NCBI RefSeq assembly: GCF_900221005.1
Contig: NZ_OBQI01000003.1
Coordinates: 248,001 to 312,000 of the forward strand
Reading direction: 5' to 3'
DNA length: 64,000 nucleotides
Origin: Blastococcus aggregatus
GTDB lineage: Bacteria; Actinomycetota; Actinomycetes; Mycobacteriales; Geodermatophilaceae
The translations under genes were made by a program, and so were the position numbers. Each line of letters begins with the position of its first letter. The stretch's first letter is position 1. Below the pieces are notes generated by a model that worked only from the letters and a program-made list of their open reading frames with translations, was not told where the DNA came from and did no database searches. This document shows positions 28,385 to 37,294 of the stretch, piece after piece.

Positions 28385-29352
28385 CCGACCAGCACCAGGC
28401 GCACGACCTGCTACGGCGGATGCTCCGGGTCCGGCGCCTGGAGGAGACGTGCGTCGAGCTCTACAGCGCGACGAAGATCCGCGGCTTCCTGCACGTGCAG
28501 ATCGGGGAGGAGGCCGTGGCGGCCGGCGTCATGAGCGCCCTCGAGCCGGACGACGCCGTCGTCGCCACCTACCGCGAGCACGGCCACGCGCTGCTGCGGG
28601 GCGTGTCCGCCGACTCGATCCTCGCCGAGATGTTCGGCAAGCAGGAAGGTTGCTGCCGCGGCCGCGGCGGGTCGATGCACCTGTTCGACGCCGCCACCCG
28701 TTTCTACGGCGGGAACGCCATCGTCGCCGGTGGCCTGCCGGTCGCGGTGGGCCTCGCCCTGGCCGACCGGATGCAGGGCCGCCGCCGGGTCACCGCGTGC
28801 TTCTTCGGCGAGGGCGCGGTCGCCGAGGGCGAGTTCCACGAGAGCCTCAACCTGGCCGCGCTGTGGCAGCTGCCCGTGCTGTTCGTCTGCGAGAACAACC
28901 TGTACGCGATGGGTACCGCGCTGCGGTACACCGAGTCGCAGACCGACCTCGCGCTCAAGGCGGCCGCCTACGAGATCCCCGCCTGGCCGGCCGACGGCAT
29001 GGACGCCCTCGCCGTCGCCGAGGCCGCCCGCCGGGCCGTCGACGCCGTCCGGAGCGGCGGCGGACCGCACTTCCTGGAGCTGCGCACCTACCGGTTCCGG
29101 GCGCACTCGATGTTCGACCCGGAGCGGTACCGCGACAAGGCGGAGGTCGCGAGCTGGGTGGAGCGGGACCCGATCGCCACCCTGCGCGCGACCCTCCAGG
29201 CCGAGGACCGGCTCTCCGAGGAGGAGTGGACCGCGATGCAGCAGGAGGTGGACGCGGAGATGGAGCAGGCGGTGGCCTACGCCGAGGCGGGCACCCCGGA
29301 GCCGGTCGAGGAGCTCACCCGGTTCCTCTACACCGAGCCGGCGACGCCGTGA
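28381..29352 (+). CDS. 2-oxoacid (pyruvate) dehydrogenase E1 component, alpha subunit
   Basis: A 323-residue thiamine-diphosphate enzyme subunit. The TPP/Mg motif runs from [13 protein letters not shown] to CENN (about 140-175), and the phosphorylation-loop region [12 protein letters not shown] is seen. It decarboxylates a 2-oxoacid with the beta subunit. The sequence is closest in feel to PDH/acetoin-dehydrogenase E1 (TPP-dependent AcoA type), so the substrate could be pyruvate or acetoin. It overlaps acsA by four bases and the beta subunit by four, so stoichiometric co-translation is likely. Confidence 0.92.
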
Positions 29353-30329
29353 AGACCACCTACCGCGAGGCGATGCGGGCGGCGATCCGCGAGGCCATGC
29401 AGCGTGACGAGCGGGTCTTCCTCATGGGAGAGGACGTCGGGCACTACGGCGGCTGCTACGCGGTCAGCCTGGGGCTGCTCGAGGAGTTCGGGCCGGAGCG
29501 GATCCGGGACACGCCGCTGTCGGAGTCGGCGTTCACCGGCGCCGGCATCGGTGCGGCCCTCGGCGGGATGCGCCCCATCGTCGAGATCATGACCGTCAAC
29601 TTCAGCCTCCTGGCGCTGGACCAGATCATCAACAACGCGGCGACCCTGCGGCACATGTCCGGCGGCCAGTTCAGCGTGCCGCTGGTGATCCGGATGACCA
29701 CCGGCGCGGGCCGCCAGCTGGCCGCCCAGCACTCGCACAGCCTCGAGGGCTGGTACGCCCACATCCCCGGGCTGCGGATCCTGGCCCCGGCCACCGTGGC
29801 CGACGCCCGCGGCATGCTGTGGACCGCTCTGCAGGACCCCGACCCGGTGCTGATCTTCGAGCACGGCACCCTCTACGCCGTCCCGGGCGAACTGGACGAC
29901 GACGCCGGCGCGGTCGACATCGACACCGCCGCCGTCCGCAGACCCGGCGCCGACGTCTCCCTGATCACCTACGGGGGCACCCTGCCCATGGTGCTCGAGG
30001 CGGCCGACCGGCTCGCGACCGACGGCATCGACGCCGAGGTGCTGGACCTGCGGACGCTGCGCCCGCTGGACGACGCCGCGATCGCGGCGACCGTCACCAA
30101 GACGCACCGGGCCGTCGTCGTCGACGAGGGCTGGCGCAGCGGCAGCCTCTCGGCCGAGATCAGCGCGCGGATCACCGAACGGTTCTTCTACGACCTGGAC
30201 GCCCCGGTCGGGCGCGTGTGCAGCGCCGAGGTCCCGATCCCCTACGCCCGGCACCTGGAACTGGCCGCGCTGCCCACCGCCGAGCGGGTGGTGGCCGCCG
30301 CCCGCGAGGCGGTGCACGCAGGTGGCTGA
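29349..30329 (+). CDS. 2-oxoacid (pyruvate) dehydrogenase E1 component, beta subunit
   Basis: A 326-residue E1 beta subunit beginning [16 protein letters not shown], with FLMGEDVG, the [18 protein letters not shown] cofactor contact (about 53-70) and the C-terminal transketolase domain ([11 protein letters not shown]). It starts with GTG overlapping the alpha-subunit stop and runs eight bases into the E2 gene. Together with alpha it forms the heterotetrameric decarboxylase. The substrate is not fixed by sequence alone. Confidence 0.92.
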   Translation: MKTTYREAMRAAIREAMQRDERVFLMGEDVGHYGGCYAVSLGLLEEFGPERIRDTPLSESAFTGAGIGAALGGMRPIVEIMTVNFSLLALDQIINNAATLRHMSGGQFSVPLVIRMTTGAGRQLAAQHSHSLEGWYAHIPGLRILAPATVADARGMLWTALQDPDPVLIFEHGTLYAVPGELDDDAGAVDIDTAAVRRPGADVSLITYGGTLPMVLEAADRLATDGIDAEVLDLRTLRPLDDAAIAATVTKTHRAVVVDEGWRSGSLSAEISARITERFFYDLDAPVGRVCSAEVPIPYARHLELAALPTAERVVAAAREAVHAGG

Positions 30330-31797
30330 GTTCCGGATGCCCTCGCTGGGCGCCGACATGGAGCACGGGCGGATCACCGAGTGGCTGGTCCAGCCCGGCG
30401 ACACCGTGCACCGCGGCGACGTCCTCGCCACCGTCGACACCGACAAGGCGCTGATGGACGTCGAGTCCTTCAGCGACGGGGTCGTCACCGAACTCCTCGT
30501 GGAGGCGGGTACCGACGTCCCCGTCGGCGCCCTCCTGGCCCTGATCGGCGACGCGGCGGCAACCGCGACCATCCCACCCGTGCCGCCGGCCCCGACGACG
30601 CCACCGGTGCCCACGCCACCGCCCGAGCCGAGCACTCCGGACGAGCCGACGCCTCCCCCGCTGCCCGCTCCCCCACCCGAGCCCGCCCCGCCGGAGCCGT
30701 TCCCGGCCCCGTCTCCGCCGCTGACGCCGCACGCCGGCGACGCGCCGAACGCCACGCCGCCGGTGCGCCACCTCGCCCACCGGCTGGGTGTCGACCTCGC
30801 CGAACTGCGCGGCACCGGAAAGGCCGGAGCGATCAGGCGGGTCGACGTCGAACGGGCGGCCGCAGCGGCCTCCCCCGCATCCCCGGCGGCCACGGTGTCC
30901 GTCGCGGCCGGGCCGGGTCCGGACCGGGTCCGCTCCTCTCCCCTGGCCCGGCGCCTCGCCGCCGAGCTGGGGGTGGAGCTCGCCGCCGTCCACGGGACCG
31001 GGCCGGGCGGCGCGATCACCGAGACCGACGTGCGCGGGGCAGCGACCGCTGCGGGCCCGTCCACCGCGGCTGCACCGGCCGCCGCAGCGGTGGACAGCCC
31101 GGAGGAGGCCGCCGTCCGGGTTCCGCCGGATCGCGCCGCCACCATGCGCACGGCCATCGGCAACCTGATGGCCCGGTCGAAGCAGACCATCCCGCACTAC
31201 TACCTGACCACCACGATCGATCTGCGCGCGGCGATGGACTGGATGCGGACGGCCAACGCCGGACGGCCGGTGACCCAGCGGCTCGTTCCCGCCGCCCTGC
31301 TGCTGAAGGCGACGGCCCGGGCCGCGCACGAGGTCCCCGGGATGAACGGCAGCTTCGAGGACGGGGAGTACCGGCCCAGCGAGTCGGTGCACCTCGCCGT
31401 CGCCGTGTCGCTGCGCACGGGCGGACTGGTCGCGCCGGCGATCCTGGACGCGGACACGCTGCCGGTCGACGTCCTCATGGACCGGCTGCGCGACCTGGTC
31501 GCGCGGGCGCGCGGCGGACGGCTGACCCGCGCCGAGATGAGCGCGCCGACGATCACGGTCACGAACCTCGGGGACCTCGGCGTGGAGAGCGTCTTCGGCG
31601 TGATCTACCCGCCCCAGGTCGCCATGGTCGGATTCGGCCGGGTGGTCGAGCAGCCGTTCGCGGACCGCGGGCTGCTCGGTGTGCGGCACGCGGTGACCGC
31701 CACGCTCTCCGCCGACCACCGGGTCAGCGACGGGCTGGGGGGCGGCCGCTTCCTCGGCCGGATCGACGAACTGCTCCAGCAACCGGAGGAACTGTGA
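30322..31797 (+). CDS. Dihydrolipoamide acyltransferase (E2) with two subunit-binding domains
   Basis: A 491-residue E2. The lipoyl domain (1-80) has the modified Lys in [11 protein letters not shown] (about 41). A long Pro-rich linker (about 86-145) follows. Two peripheral-subunit-binding domains stand in tandem (about 147-182 and 204-238; [19 protein letters not shown] and [20 protein letters not shown]). The catalytic domain ends with DHRVSDG (about 463). Two binding domains are unusual, since one is normal. No E3 (lipoamide dehydrogenase) lies in the window, so a housekeeping E3 must serve. It overlaps both neighbours. Confidence 0.92.
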   Translation: MAEFRMPSLGADMEHGRITEWLVQPGDTVHRGDVLATVDTDKALMDVESFSDGVVTELLVEAGTDVPVGALLALIGDAAATATIPPVPPAPTTPPVPTPPPEPSTPDEPTPPPLPAPPPEPAPPEPFPAPSPPLTPHAGDAPNATPPVRHLAHRLGVDLAELRGTGKAGAIRRVDVERAAAAASPASPAATVSVAAGPGPDRVRSSPLARRLAAELGVELAAVHGTGPGGAITETDVRGAATAAGPSTAAAPAAAAVDSPEEAAVRVPPDRAATMRTAIGNLMARSKQTIPHYYLTTTIDLRAAMDWMRTANAGRPVTQRLVPAALLLKATARAAHEVPGMNGSFEDGEYRPSESVHLAVAVSLRTGGLVAPAILDADTLPVDVLMDRLRDLVARARGGRLTRAEMSAPTITVTNLGDLGVESVFGVIYPPQVAMVGFGRVVEQPFADRGLLGVRHAVTATLSADHRVSDGLGGGRFLGRIDELLQQPEEL

Positions 31798-32036
31798 CCG
31801 AGCAGGAAGCCCAGGAGACCGTGCGCGCCGCCATCGGGGAGATCGCGCCCGACGTCGATCCCACGGACCTCACGGAGGGGGCGCGGCTGCGGGAGGACCT
31901 CGAGCTCGACTCCCTGGACTTCCTCCGGGTGCTGGAGACCATCGCCGCTCGCACTGCGGTGGACATCCCCGAGGACGCCTACGCCGAGGTCGCGACCGTG
32001 GGGGGCTTGACCGGGTACCTCACCGCACGGGGCTGA
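31794..32036 (+). CDS. Acyl carrier protein
   Basis: An 80-residue acidic ACP with LELDSLDFLRVLE. The Ser at about residue 39 is the phosphopantetheine site. Its GTG overlaps the E2 stop (GTGA), so it is translationally tied to the dehydrogenase complex, which is not a usual partner for an ACP. It could accept the acyl group from E2, or supply octanoyl groups for lipoylation (both inference). The last 58 bases overlap the 3' end of the convergent patatin gene. Confidence 0.88.
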   Translation: MTEQEAQETVRAAIGEIAPDVDPTDLTEGARLREDLELDSLDFLRVLETIAARTAVDIPEDAYAEVATVGGLTGYLTARG

Positions 32037-33037
32037 CGGAGTCTCGCCGAGGTGGTGCGCAACGCGGTCTCGAAGACGGCGGTCCGGCGCTCCGGGTTCA
32101 TGACGTTCGGGCCCATGGCGATCAGGTCCTCCGGCGTCGGGACGACGACCCGGACCCGGCTGCCGGCTTCCTCCAGCCGGCGGACCTCGCGCTCGAGGCG
32201 GCCCGTGGCGTACCGGCGCAGCCCGCCGTCGAGCCGGGCCAGCCGTCCCCACCGGGGGTCGGAACCACTCCAGGCCATCGGGGCGAGCACCAGCACCTCG
32301 TCGAGGTGTTCGCGCACGAGCACGTCGGCGTTCGTGACGGACACGCCTCCTCCGTCGATGTAGCGGCGCCCTGCGACGGGGACCGGCGGGAAGTAGCCGG
32401 GTGCCGCGCACGAGGCCATGACCGCGACCGGGAGGGACGCCGGCGGCGCACCCGGCCGGCCGAACACCGTCCGCCGGCCGGAGTCGAAGTCCATGGCCAC
32501 CACCCACGTCCGGGGCCGTACCGGCCAGCCCCCGGCCGGCTGGAACTCGGCCACGAGCTCACCCACCGGGGCGAGGCTGCCGCGCCCCCGCGGAGCCAGC
32601 GCGGCGGCGGCCGTCATGAGGGTGTGCCGGCCGGGGCGGCCCAGGCTGCGCGCCACGAGGGCGAGGTTGCCGGGGAGCGGGATGGGCAGCGGGACGTGGC
32701 CGAGGGTCCGGTGGACCTGGTCGTCCACGTCCAGCGCGTTCACCGGCTCGGTGCCCTCGACCTCGGCCGCGCCGCCCGCGAGCCGCTCGGCCAGCCGCCG
32801 GGGCGGGACACCGCAGGCGATCAGCGCGGCCAGCACCGAACCGGCGGAGGTGCCGACGATCACGTCCTGCTCCGCGGGGTCGTAGCCCTCGACGTCCTGG
32901 AGCGCGCACAGCACCCCGAGAGCCCAGGCACCGCCGAGCGCCGCACCGGCGCCGAGCACCAGCCCGCGTCGTCGCAGCGGTTCGGTGCCCGGCCGCGGAG
33001 GGGGGATCGTGGACAGCGGATCGGTCGGCTCGGTCAC
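31979..33037 (-). CDS. Patatin-like phospholipase family protein
   Basis: A 352-residue patatin-type acyl hydrolase with the complete set: oxyanion GLVLGAGAALGGAW (about 26), nucleophile GTSAGS (about 64) and catalytic Asp in YIDGGGVSV (about 220). A very good AGGAGG lies before GTG 33037. It overlaps the ACP gene tail to tail. It probably releases fatty acids from membrane or storage lipids, which would suit the nearby wax ester synthase. That link is inferred from context. No clear DosR-like box precedes it. Confidence 0.9.
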   Translation of the reverse strand: MTEPTDPLSTIPPPRPGTEPLRRRGLVLGAGAALGGAWALGVLCALQDVEGYDPAEQDVIVGTSAGSVLAALIACGVPPRRLAERLAGGAAEVEGTEPVNALDVDDQVHRTLGHVPLPIPLPGNLALVARSLGRPGRHTLMTAAAALAPRGRGSLAPVGELVAEFQPAGGWPVRPRTWVVAMDFDSGRRTVFGRPGAPPASLPVAVMASCAAPGYFPPVPVAGRRYIDGGGVSVTNADVLVREHLDEVLVLAPMAWSGSDPRWGRLARLDGGLRRYATGRLEREVRRLEEAGSRVRVVVPTPEDLIAMGPNVMNPERRTAVFETALRTTSARLRQPRAVRYPVKPPTVATSA

Positions 33038-33150
33038 GGGCTGCCTCCTGTCTCGCGACCAGGTACCCAGCTTCTGCCCCGTCCGCCGGCGGCGCCGGAG
33101 GCCAACGGGCACGTCGCGGGCACCGAGGGCCCTGTCCGAGAGGGCAGGTG

Positions 33151-33172
33151 GGCCCGTCCCGCGGGATGGGCC
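33151..33172 (-). terminator. Hairpin terminator after the VOC gene
   Basis: GGCCCGTCCC (33151-33160) pairs with GGGATGGGCC (33163-33172) with one G-T pair, directly after the minus-strand stop at 33181. It can end the VOC transcript before the patatin gene. Confidence 0.6.
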
Positions 33173-33180
33173 GGGCGAAC

Positions 33181-33942
33181 TCAGCCGGACGTCCGGAGCA
33201 GGGCGAACACCGCACCGGCGGGGTCGGCCACCACGGCGAACCGCATCTCCTGCACCGTCATGGTCGGCACCACCACGCTGCCGCCGAGTTCCTCCACCCG
33301 GCGGACGGCGGCGTCGACGTCGTCGACCGCGAAGTACACCAGCCAGTAGCTGGGCACCTCGGCCGGGACCTCGGGGGGCATGGCCATCGCCCCGGCCACC
33401 GGCTGCCCCTGCCGATGGAGGATCCGGTAGCCGTCGTCCTCGGGCGCCGGCGTCCAGTCCAGCAGATCGCCGTAGAAGGCCACGCTCGCGTCGACCGCTC
33501 GGCTCTGCAGCTCCACCCACGCGGCTGCACCGGGGCGGCCCCACCCCAGGGGGTCGCTCCCGCGGGACTCCATCAGGCCGACCACCGCACCCGCAGGATC
33601 CGAGACCACGGCGATCAGGCTGCCACCGGGCACCTCCGTCGGAGGCTGCAGGCCCGTGGCGCCGAGACTCCCGGCCCGGTCGAAGGCTGCGGCGGCATCG
33701 GCGACCCCGAAGAAGACGGTCCAGGCCGGGGGCACGCCCTCGCCGTCCGCCGCGGGCGGCGCCATCATGCCCGCCACGGGCCCTGCGTCGGTCACCCCGC
33801 TGACGTACCGGCCGAGCGGGGTGTCGGCCGACTCCAGCCGCCAGCCCAGCAGGCTCGAGTAGAAGACGGCGGCGGCATCGACGTCCGGGGTGGACAGGTC
33901 GATCCAGCAGACCTGACCGAGCCGGCGGGCATCGGGCGACAT
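33181..33942 (-). CDS. Double VOC (glyoxalase/bleomycin resistance) domain protein
   Basis: A 253-residue protein made of two VOC modules (about 8-120 and 130-250). Each has the CWIDLSTPD/AWVELQSRA first strand and the AVFYSSLLGW/AFYGDLLDW helix. Such tandem VOC proteins act as metal-dependent lyases or dioxygenases, or bind small molecules. The substrate is unknown. GAAGGAG precedes ATG 33942. It follows the 108-residue small gene by 53 bases, so both are probably on one transcript controlled by the box at 34381. Confidence 0.88.
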   Translation of the reverse strand: MSPDARRLGQVCWIDLSTPDVDAAAVFYSSLLGWRLESADTPLGRYVSGVTDAGPVAGMMAPPAADGEGVPPAWTVFFGVADAAAAFDRAGSLGATGLQPPTEVPGGSLIAVVSDPAGAVVGLMESRGSDPLGWGRPGAAAWVELQSRAVDASVAFYGDLLDWTPAPEDDGYRILHRQGQPVAGAMAMPPEVPAEVPSYWLVYFAVDDVDAAVRRVEELGGSVVVPTMTVQEMRFAVVADPAGAVFALLRTSG

Positions 33943-33995
33943 GGGATCTCCTTCGTCACGGGCCGATCGGTCAGGACCGGCCGGTGCGCCGTGGC

Positions 33996-34322
33996 TCATC
34001 CCCGGCGGAACAGCTTGCCGAGCAGTCCGCGGAACCGGCTGTCCCGGGCACCCGGCTCCGGCTGCGCCACCGGCTGCGCGGGCTGCGGGGAACTCGCCGC
34101 CCGGGCCGCGTCCCGCTTCGGGGAGGCGGGGTGCTCCAGCCGCTCGTGGGCGAGGTAGTGCTGCACCAGGTCCGGCGCCGCCCGGTGCCCCCGCGACGCC
34201 ACGTCGTGGCGGGCCTCCCACTCCGCGATCGCCTTCTCGGCCTCGGTCATCTGCAGCGGCTCGGCGGCGACCCGCCTCCGTCCGGCGTCCGACGTTCCCG
34301 GCGCTCGGTCCTCCGTGCTCAT
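33996..34322 (-). CDS. Small charged protein of unknown function
   Basis: A 108-residue soluble protein I do not recognise. A predicted helix MTEAEKAIAEWEARHDVASR (about 25-44) is followed by APDLVQHYLAHERLEH, an Ala/Pro/Gln-rich stretch, and a basic C-terminal tail FRGLLGKLFRRG that looks amphipathic and could touch the membrane or nucleic acid. GAGGAGG is ideal before the ATG. It is divergent from the wax ester synthase and shares the DosR-like box between them. Confidence 0.75.
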   Translation of the reverse strand: MSTEDRAPGTSDAGRRRVAAEPLQMTEAEKAIAEWEARHDVASRGHRAAPDLVQHYLAHERLEHPASPKRDAARAASSPQPAQPVAQPEPGARDSRFRGLLGKLFRRG

Positions 34323-34380
34323 GACGCCTCCTCGAGGTGGCTGTCCCCCCAGCGTCGGTCCTCCCGTGCGTCCCTGCGCA

Positions 34381-34394
34381 GGGCGCAAGGTCCC
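34381..34394 (-). promoter_or_regulatory. DosR-like box between small ORF and wax ester synthase
   Basis: Minus-strand reading GGGACCTTGCGCCC, 12 of 14 identical to the best box of this window. It is 59 bases from the minus-strand start and 87 from the plus-strand start, so it could serve both genes. Confidence 0.6.
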
Positions 34395-34480
34395 CCGCCT
34401 CAGGGACTCCCGCCCCGCCCGCGGAACGGCCGCGACGGGCACTGTCGACGGATGGACGGAGTGGTGGGGAGAGGTTTCGG

Positions 34481-35878
34481 ATGACCGGCCGGCGGATGGC
34501 GGTCGAGGACTCGTTCTGGCTGACCCTCGACCGGCCGGAGAACCCGATGGTGGTCACGTCGCTGCTCTGGACCACCGTCGAGGTGGACCCGGACCGGTTC
34601 CGCGCCCTGGTCCGCGCGCGACTGCTCGACCCTCACCCGGTGCTGCGGCAACGACCCGTCGTGCACGGCGGCCCCCTCCGCTGGGCCTCGTGGGTCGACG
34701 ACGCAGCCTTCGACCTCGACCGGCACCTCGTCGTCGCCCCCGCGCCCGAGGGAGGGAGCCGGGCCGCACTCCAGCGCTTCGTCGGCGAGCAGCGGAGCAC
34801 CCCGCTGGACCCGGCGCACCCGATGTGGCGGATCCACCTGCTCCAGGGCTACCAGGGCGGCAGCGCGATGGTGGTACGGATGCACCATTCGATCGCCGAC
34901 GGCATCCGCTCGACCCAACTGCTCCTGGGGCTGCTCGACGCCCCCGACGGTCACCCGCCGGAGCTGTCCGCGCGCGTGGGGCGTCCCGACATCCTGCATC
35001 CGCTCCCGGGCCGACGGGTGGGGCCGGTGGCCACGCTGCTCAACACCGCGGTGGGCGTGCTGACGGTCGGGCTGTGGACCAATCCCCGGTCGGCCCTCGA
35101 GGGGCACCCGGGCATCGCCAAGGCGGTCGCCTGGAGCGATCCGCTCCCCCTGCCGGCGCTCAAGGCGGTGGCGAAGAAGACCGGGACGACGGTGAACGAC
35201 GTCTGCACCGCCCTGGTCTGCGGCGCACTGGCCCGGCACCTCGCGCAGGTGCCGGGGACACGTCCGCCGGCGCCGGCCGACGACCGGATCGCCTGGATGG
35301 TCCCGGTCAACCTGCAACCGGCCGACCAGCAGCCGCGGGCCGAGCTGGGGAACCACTTCGCCCTGGTGCTCGTGCCGCTCCCGCACGGGCCGGCCGGGTT
35401 CCGGGACCGGCTCCGTGACGTGCACCGCGCCGTGTCGCGCATCCGCGACTCCTGGGAGCCGGAGGTGACCTACGCGCTGAGCCGGACCATCGCCCTGAGC
35501 CCGACACCCGTCGGGACGCTGGTCAACCGCTTCTTCGGGGCGAAGGCCGTGGGGGTGCTGACCAACGTGCCCGGACCGCGCACGACGATGGACCTGGCGG
35601 GCGCCCCGGTGGCCGGGGTGGTCGGCTGGGCGCCGACCAGCATGAACCAGGCGCTCACCGTCACGATCTTCAGCTACGCGGGGCAGGTGACCATCGGTTT
35701 CGGCACCGACCCCGCGGTCGTGCCCGACGCGGACGCACTGGTGACCGCGTTGCACGCCGAGTTCGGCCAGGCCCTCGTCGAGGTGGGCGTGCCCGGGAGC
35801 GATCAGGCCGCGGGCGGGTCGGAGGGGGACGCCGCCAGCCCGGCGCCGAACACGACGATCCAGAGCACCACCGGATAG
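34481..35878 (+). CDS. Wax ester synthase/diacylglycerol acyltransferase (Tgs1-like)
   Basis: A 465-residue WS/DGAT enzyme, nearly the length of M. tuberculosis Tgs1. The catalytic HHxxxDG motif reads MHHSIADG (about 128). Family blocks PAHPMWRIHLL, KTGTTVNDVCTALVCGALA and TNVPGPR are present. It makes triacylglycerol or wax esters from acyl-CoA. Tgs1 is a hallmark DosR-regulon enzyme for lipid storage in dormancy. GGAGAGG precedes ATG 34481 and a DosR-like box lies 87 bases upstream. The tail overlaps the convergent DUF998 gene. Confidence 0.94.
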   Translation: MTGRRMAVEDSFWLTLDRPENPMVVTSLLWTTVEVDPDRFRALVRARLLDPHPVLRQRPVVHGGPLRWASWVDDAAFDLDRHLVVAPAPEGGSRAALQRFVGEQRSTPLDPAHPMWRIHLLQGYQGGSAMVVRMHHSIADGIRSTQLLLGLLDAPDGHPPELSARVGRPDILHPLPGRRVGPVATLLNTAVGVLTVGLWTNPRSALEGHPGIAKAVAWSDPLPLPALKAVAKKTGTTVNDVCTALVCGALARHLAQVPGTRPPAPADDRIAWMVPVNLQPADQQPRAELGNHFALVLVPLPHGPAGFRDRLRDVHRAVSRIRDSWEPEVTYALSRTIALSPTPVGTLVNRFFGAKAVGVLTNVPGPRTTMDLAGAPVAGVVGWAPTSMNQALTVTIFSYAGQVTIGFGTDPAVVPDADALVTALHAEFGQALVEVGVPGSDQAAGGSEGDAASPAPNTTIQSTTG

Positions 35879-36465
35879 ACGATCCAGCGCTCCACCCCGC
35901 CCTCCCCCAGCCGGTCGAAGGGCCCCACGTCGCCGAGCACGAGGTACCCGATCAGAAACGCCAGCGCGACGCCGCCGAGGAGCAGGTGGACCGGGCGCAG
36001 CGCCCGGGCCGACAGCCGGGCGGTGAGGATCGCGGCCAGGCCACCGCACAGGAACGTGGCGATGGAGACCAGCTGGTGGACGGCCATCACGGTGTTGCCG
36101 GGGAACAGCCCGACCCCGACCATCCCGATGCCGAGACCGGCGACCGCGAGCACCGGGAGCAGGCCCGCGCGGGAGCGGTGCAGCAGGACGGCGGCGGCCA
36201 CGATGAGCACGCCGCACACGATCATCGTCGTGTTGAAGATGGCCGCCGAGGGCTGGCGGACGACGTCCTCGGGGCGCATGGCGGCGAGGTCGCTGACGGT
36301 GTTGCGGTGGACCTCGTAGCGCGCCGGGTACAGCGCCTCGGCGGTCATGATGCCGAGCACCACCGCCGCCCCCGAGACGAGCAGCAGCAGCCCGGCCGCG
36401 CTGCGGTCGCGTGGCCGCTGCGGTGCGCGGGCATCGTCCGCTCGGAGCGTGCGCGGCGCGGTCAT
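35803..36465 (-). CDS. DUF998 membrane protein
   Basis: A 220-residue integral membrane protein with about six helices. ARYEVHRNTVSDLAAM after helix 1 and GLFPGN in the middle are typical of DUF998, a family of unknown function that some place near rhomboid-like or cation-channel folds. GGGAGGAG precedes the ATG. A DosR-like sequence lies 74 bases upstream. It overlaps the wax ester synthase by 76 bases tail to tail. Confidence 0.88.
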   Translation of the reverse strand: MTAPRTLRADDARAPQRPRDRSAAGLLLLVSGAAVVLGIMTAEALYPARYEVHRNTVSDLAAMRPEDVVRQPSAAIFNTTMIVCGVLIVAAAVLLHRSRAGLLPVLAVAGLGIGMVGVGLFPGNTVMAVHQLVSIATFLCGGLAAILTARLSARALRPVHLLLGGVALAFLIGYLVLGDVGPFDRLGEGGVERWIVYPVVLWIVVFGAGLAASPSDPPAA

Positions 36466-36538
36466 GGACGGCTCCTCCCGATCGGCCGAGCGACTCGGCC
36501 CGTCATCCCACGGTGATCCCCGCCGGCGCCCCGGCGCA

Positions 36539-36552
36539 GAGGCGGACGTCCC
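36539..36552 (-). promoter_or_regulatory. Possible DosR-like box upstream of the DUF998 gene
   Basis: Minus-strand GGGACGTCCGCCTC, differing at two positions from the box GGGACGTCCGGCCC found before the first universal stress gene. It lies 74 bases before the start. Confidence 0.4.
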
Positions 36553-36602
36553 GTCCAGGGTGGCGGCGCGGATCCGGCGGGGTCACGGCCGGATCGTTCC
36601 CG

Positions 36603-37166
36603 CTACCCCGCGTGAACGCTGTCCCGCAGCCGCATGACCGCGCCGCTCGTCCGGATCGCGACCGGCGAGTCCACCGGTGGCCGCGGCGCCGGGACCCGGG
36701 CACGAGGGGTGGCCCACCGGGTGAGGAGGCCCGGATCGATCGCCGTCCGGTCCGAGGTCAGGGGCAGGCCCGCGCACCCCTGCGACACGGTGACGCCCCG
36801 TCCGTCCACGACGACCACCAGGAGGACCGACGAGCGCCGGGCCATGCGCTCGCCCAGCGCCCGCAGCCCGTCGCCCCGGACCCCGCCGTCCCGCGCCTCG
36901 TCCGCACGGGCCGCGGCCGCGCCGTCGAGAGGCAGCCAGCCGATACCGGAGGTCATGAGGCCGAGGCCGGCGTCGAGCACCGCGCCGACGGCGCCCACCC
37001 GCCCCTGGGCCTCCCTCGTCCGGAGCTCGCCGTCGACGGTGACGGCCAGCGCGAGCATCCCGAGGATCCCGGGCATCCCGGTCACCCGGAGCTCGTGCAC
37101 CGCGCGCTCCGCCGCCGCCTCCTCCGACCATGCGACGACCACGAGGTCGACCGGCCGCGCTTCCAT
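36603..37166 (-). CDS. Conserved protein, DUF6325/DUF1269-like
   Basis: A 187-residue protein. An N-terminal VDLVVVAWSEEAAAERAV strand-helix and a middle Gly/Ala-rich hydrophobic hairpin (about 65-95, GAVGAVLDAGLGLMTSGIG) resemble DUF1269/DUF6325 proteins often found beside stress genes. The family name is tentative. GGGAGGAGG lies before the ATG. A 15-base near-palindrome, GGGCATCCGGGTCCC (37219-37233), stands 53 bases upstream and may be a spacing variant of the DosR-like box. Confidence 0.6.
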   Translation of the reverse strand: MEARPVDLVVVAWSEEAAAERAVHELRVTGMPGILGMLALAVTVDGELRTREAQGRVGAVGAVLDAGLGLMTSGIGWLPLDGAAAARADEARDGGVRGDGLRALGERMARRSSVLLVVVVDGRGVTVSQGCAGLPLTSDRTAIDPGLLTRWATPRARVPAPRPPVDSPVAIRTSGAVMRLRDSVHAG

Positions 37167-37181
37167 CCGAATCCTCCTCCC

Positions 37182-37201
37182 GCGTCCTCGGGGGAGGACG
37201 C
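37182..37201. repeat. Short perfect hairpin downstream of the aldolase gene
   Basis: GCGTCCTC and GAGGACGC flank a GGGG loop, about 95 bases after the aldolase stop and 15 bases before the next minus-strand start. It is either a terminator of the SDR-aldolase unit or a 5' leader hairpin of the following gene. Confidence 0.4.
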
Positions 37202-37294
37202 CGCCGCCGACCCTGCCCGGGCATCCGGGTCCCCGGCTCATCCGCCAGGAGTGAGATCCCCGCGGATGAGCGAGCCCGAGGTGCCGCCCGCGGC

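Noticed and set aside
37219-37233. Near-palindrome GGGCATCCGGGTCCC as a DosR site
   Set aside because: Half sites agree but the spacing is one base longer than in the other sites. It is noted only in the neighbouring gene entry.
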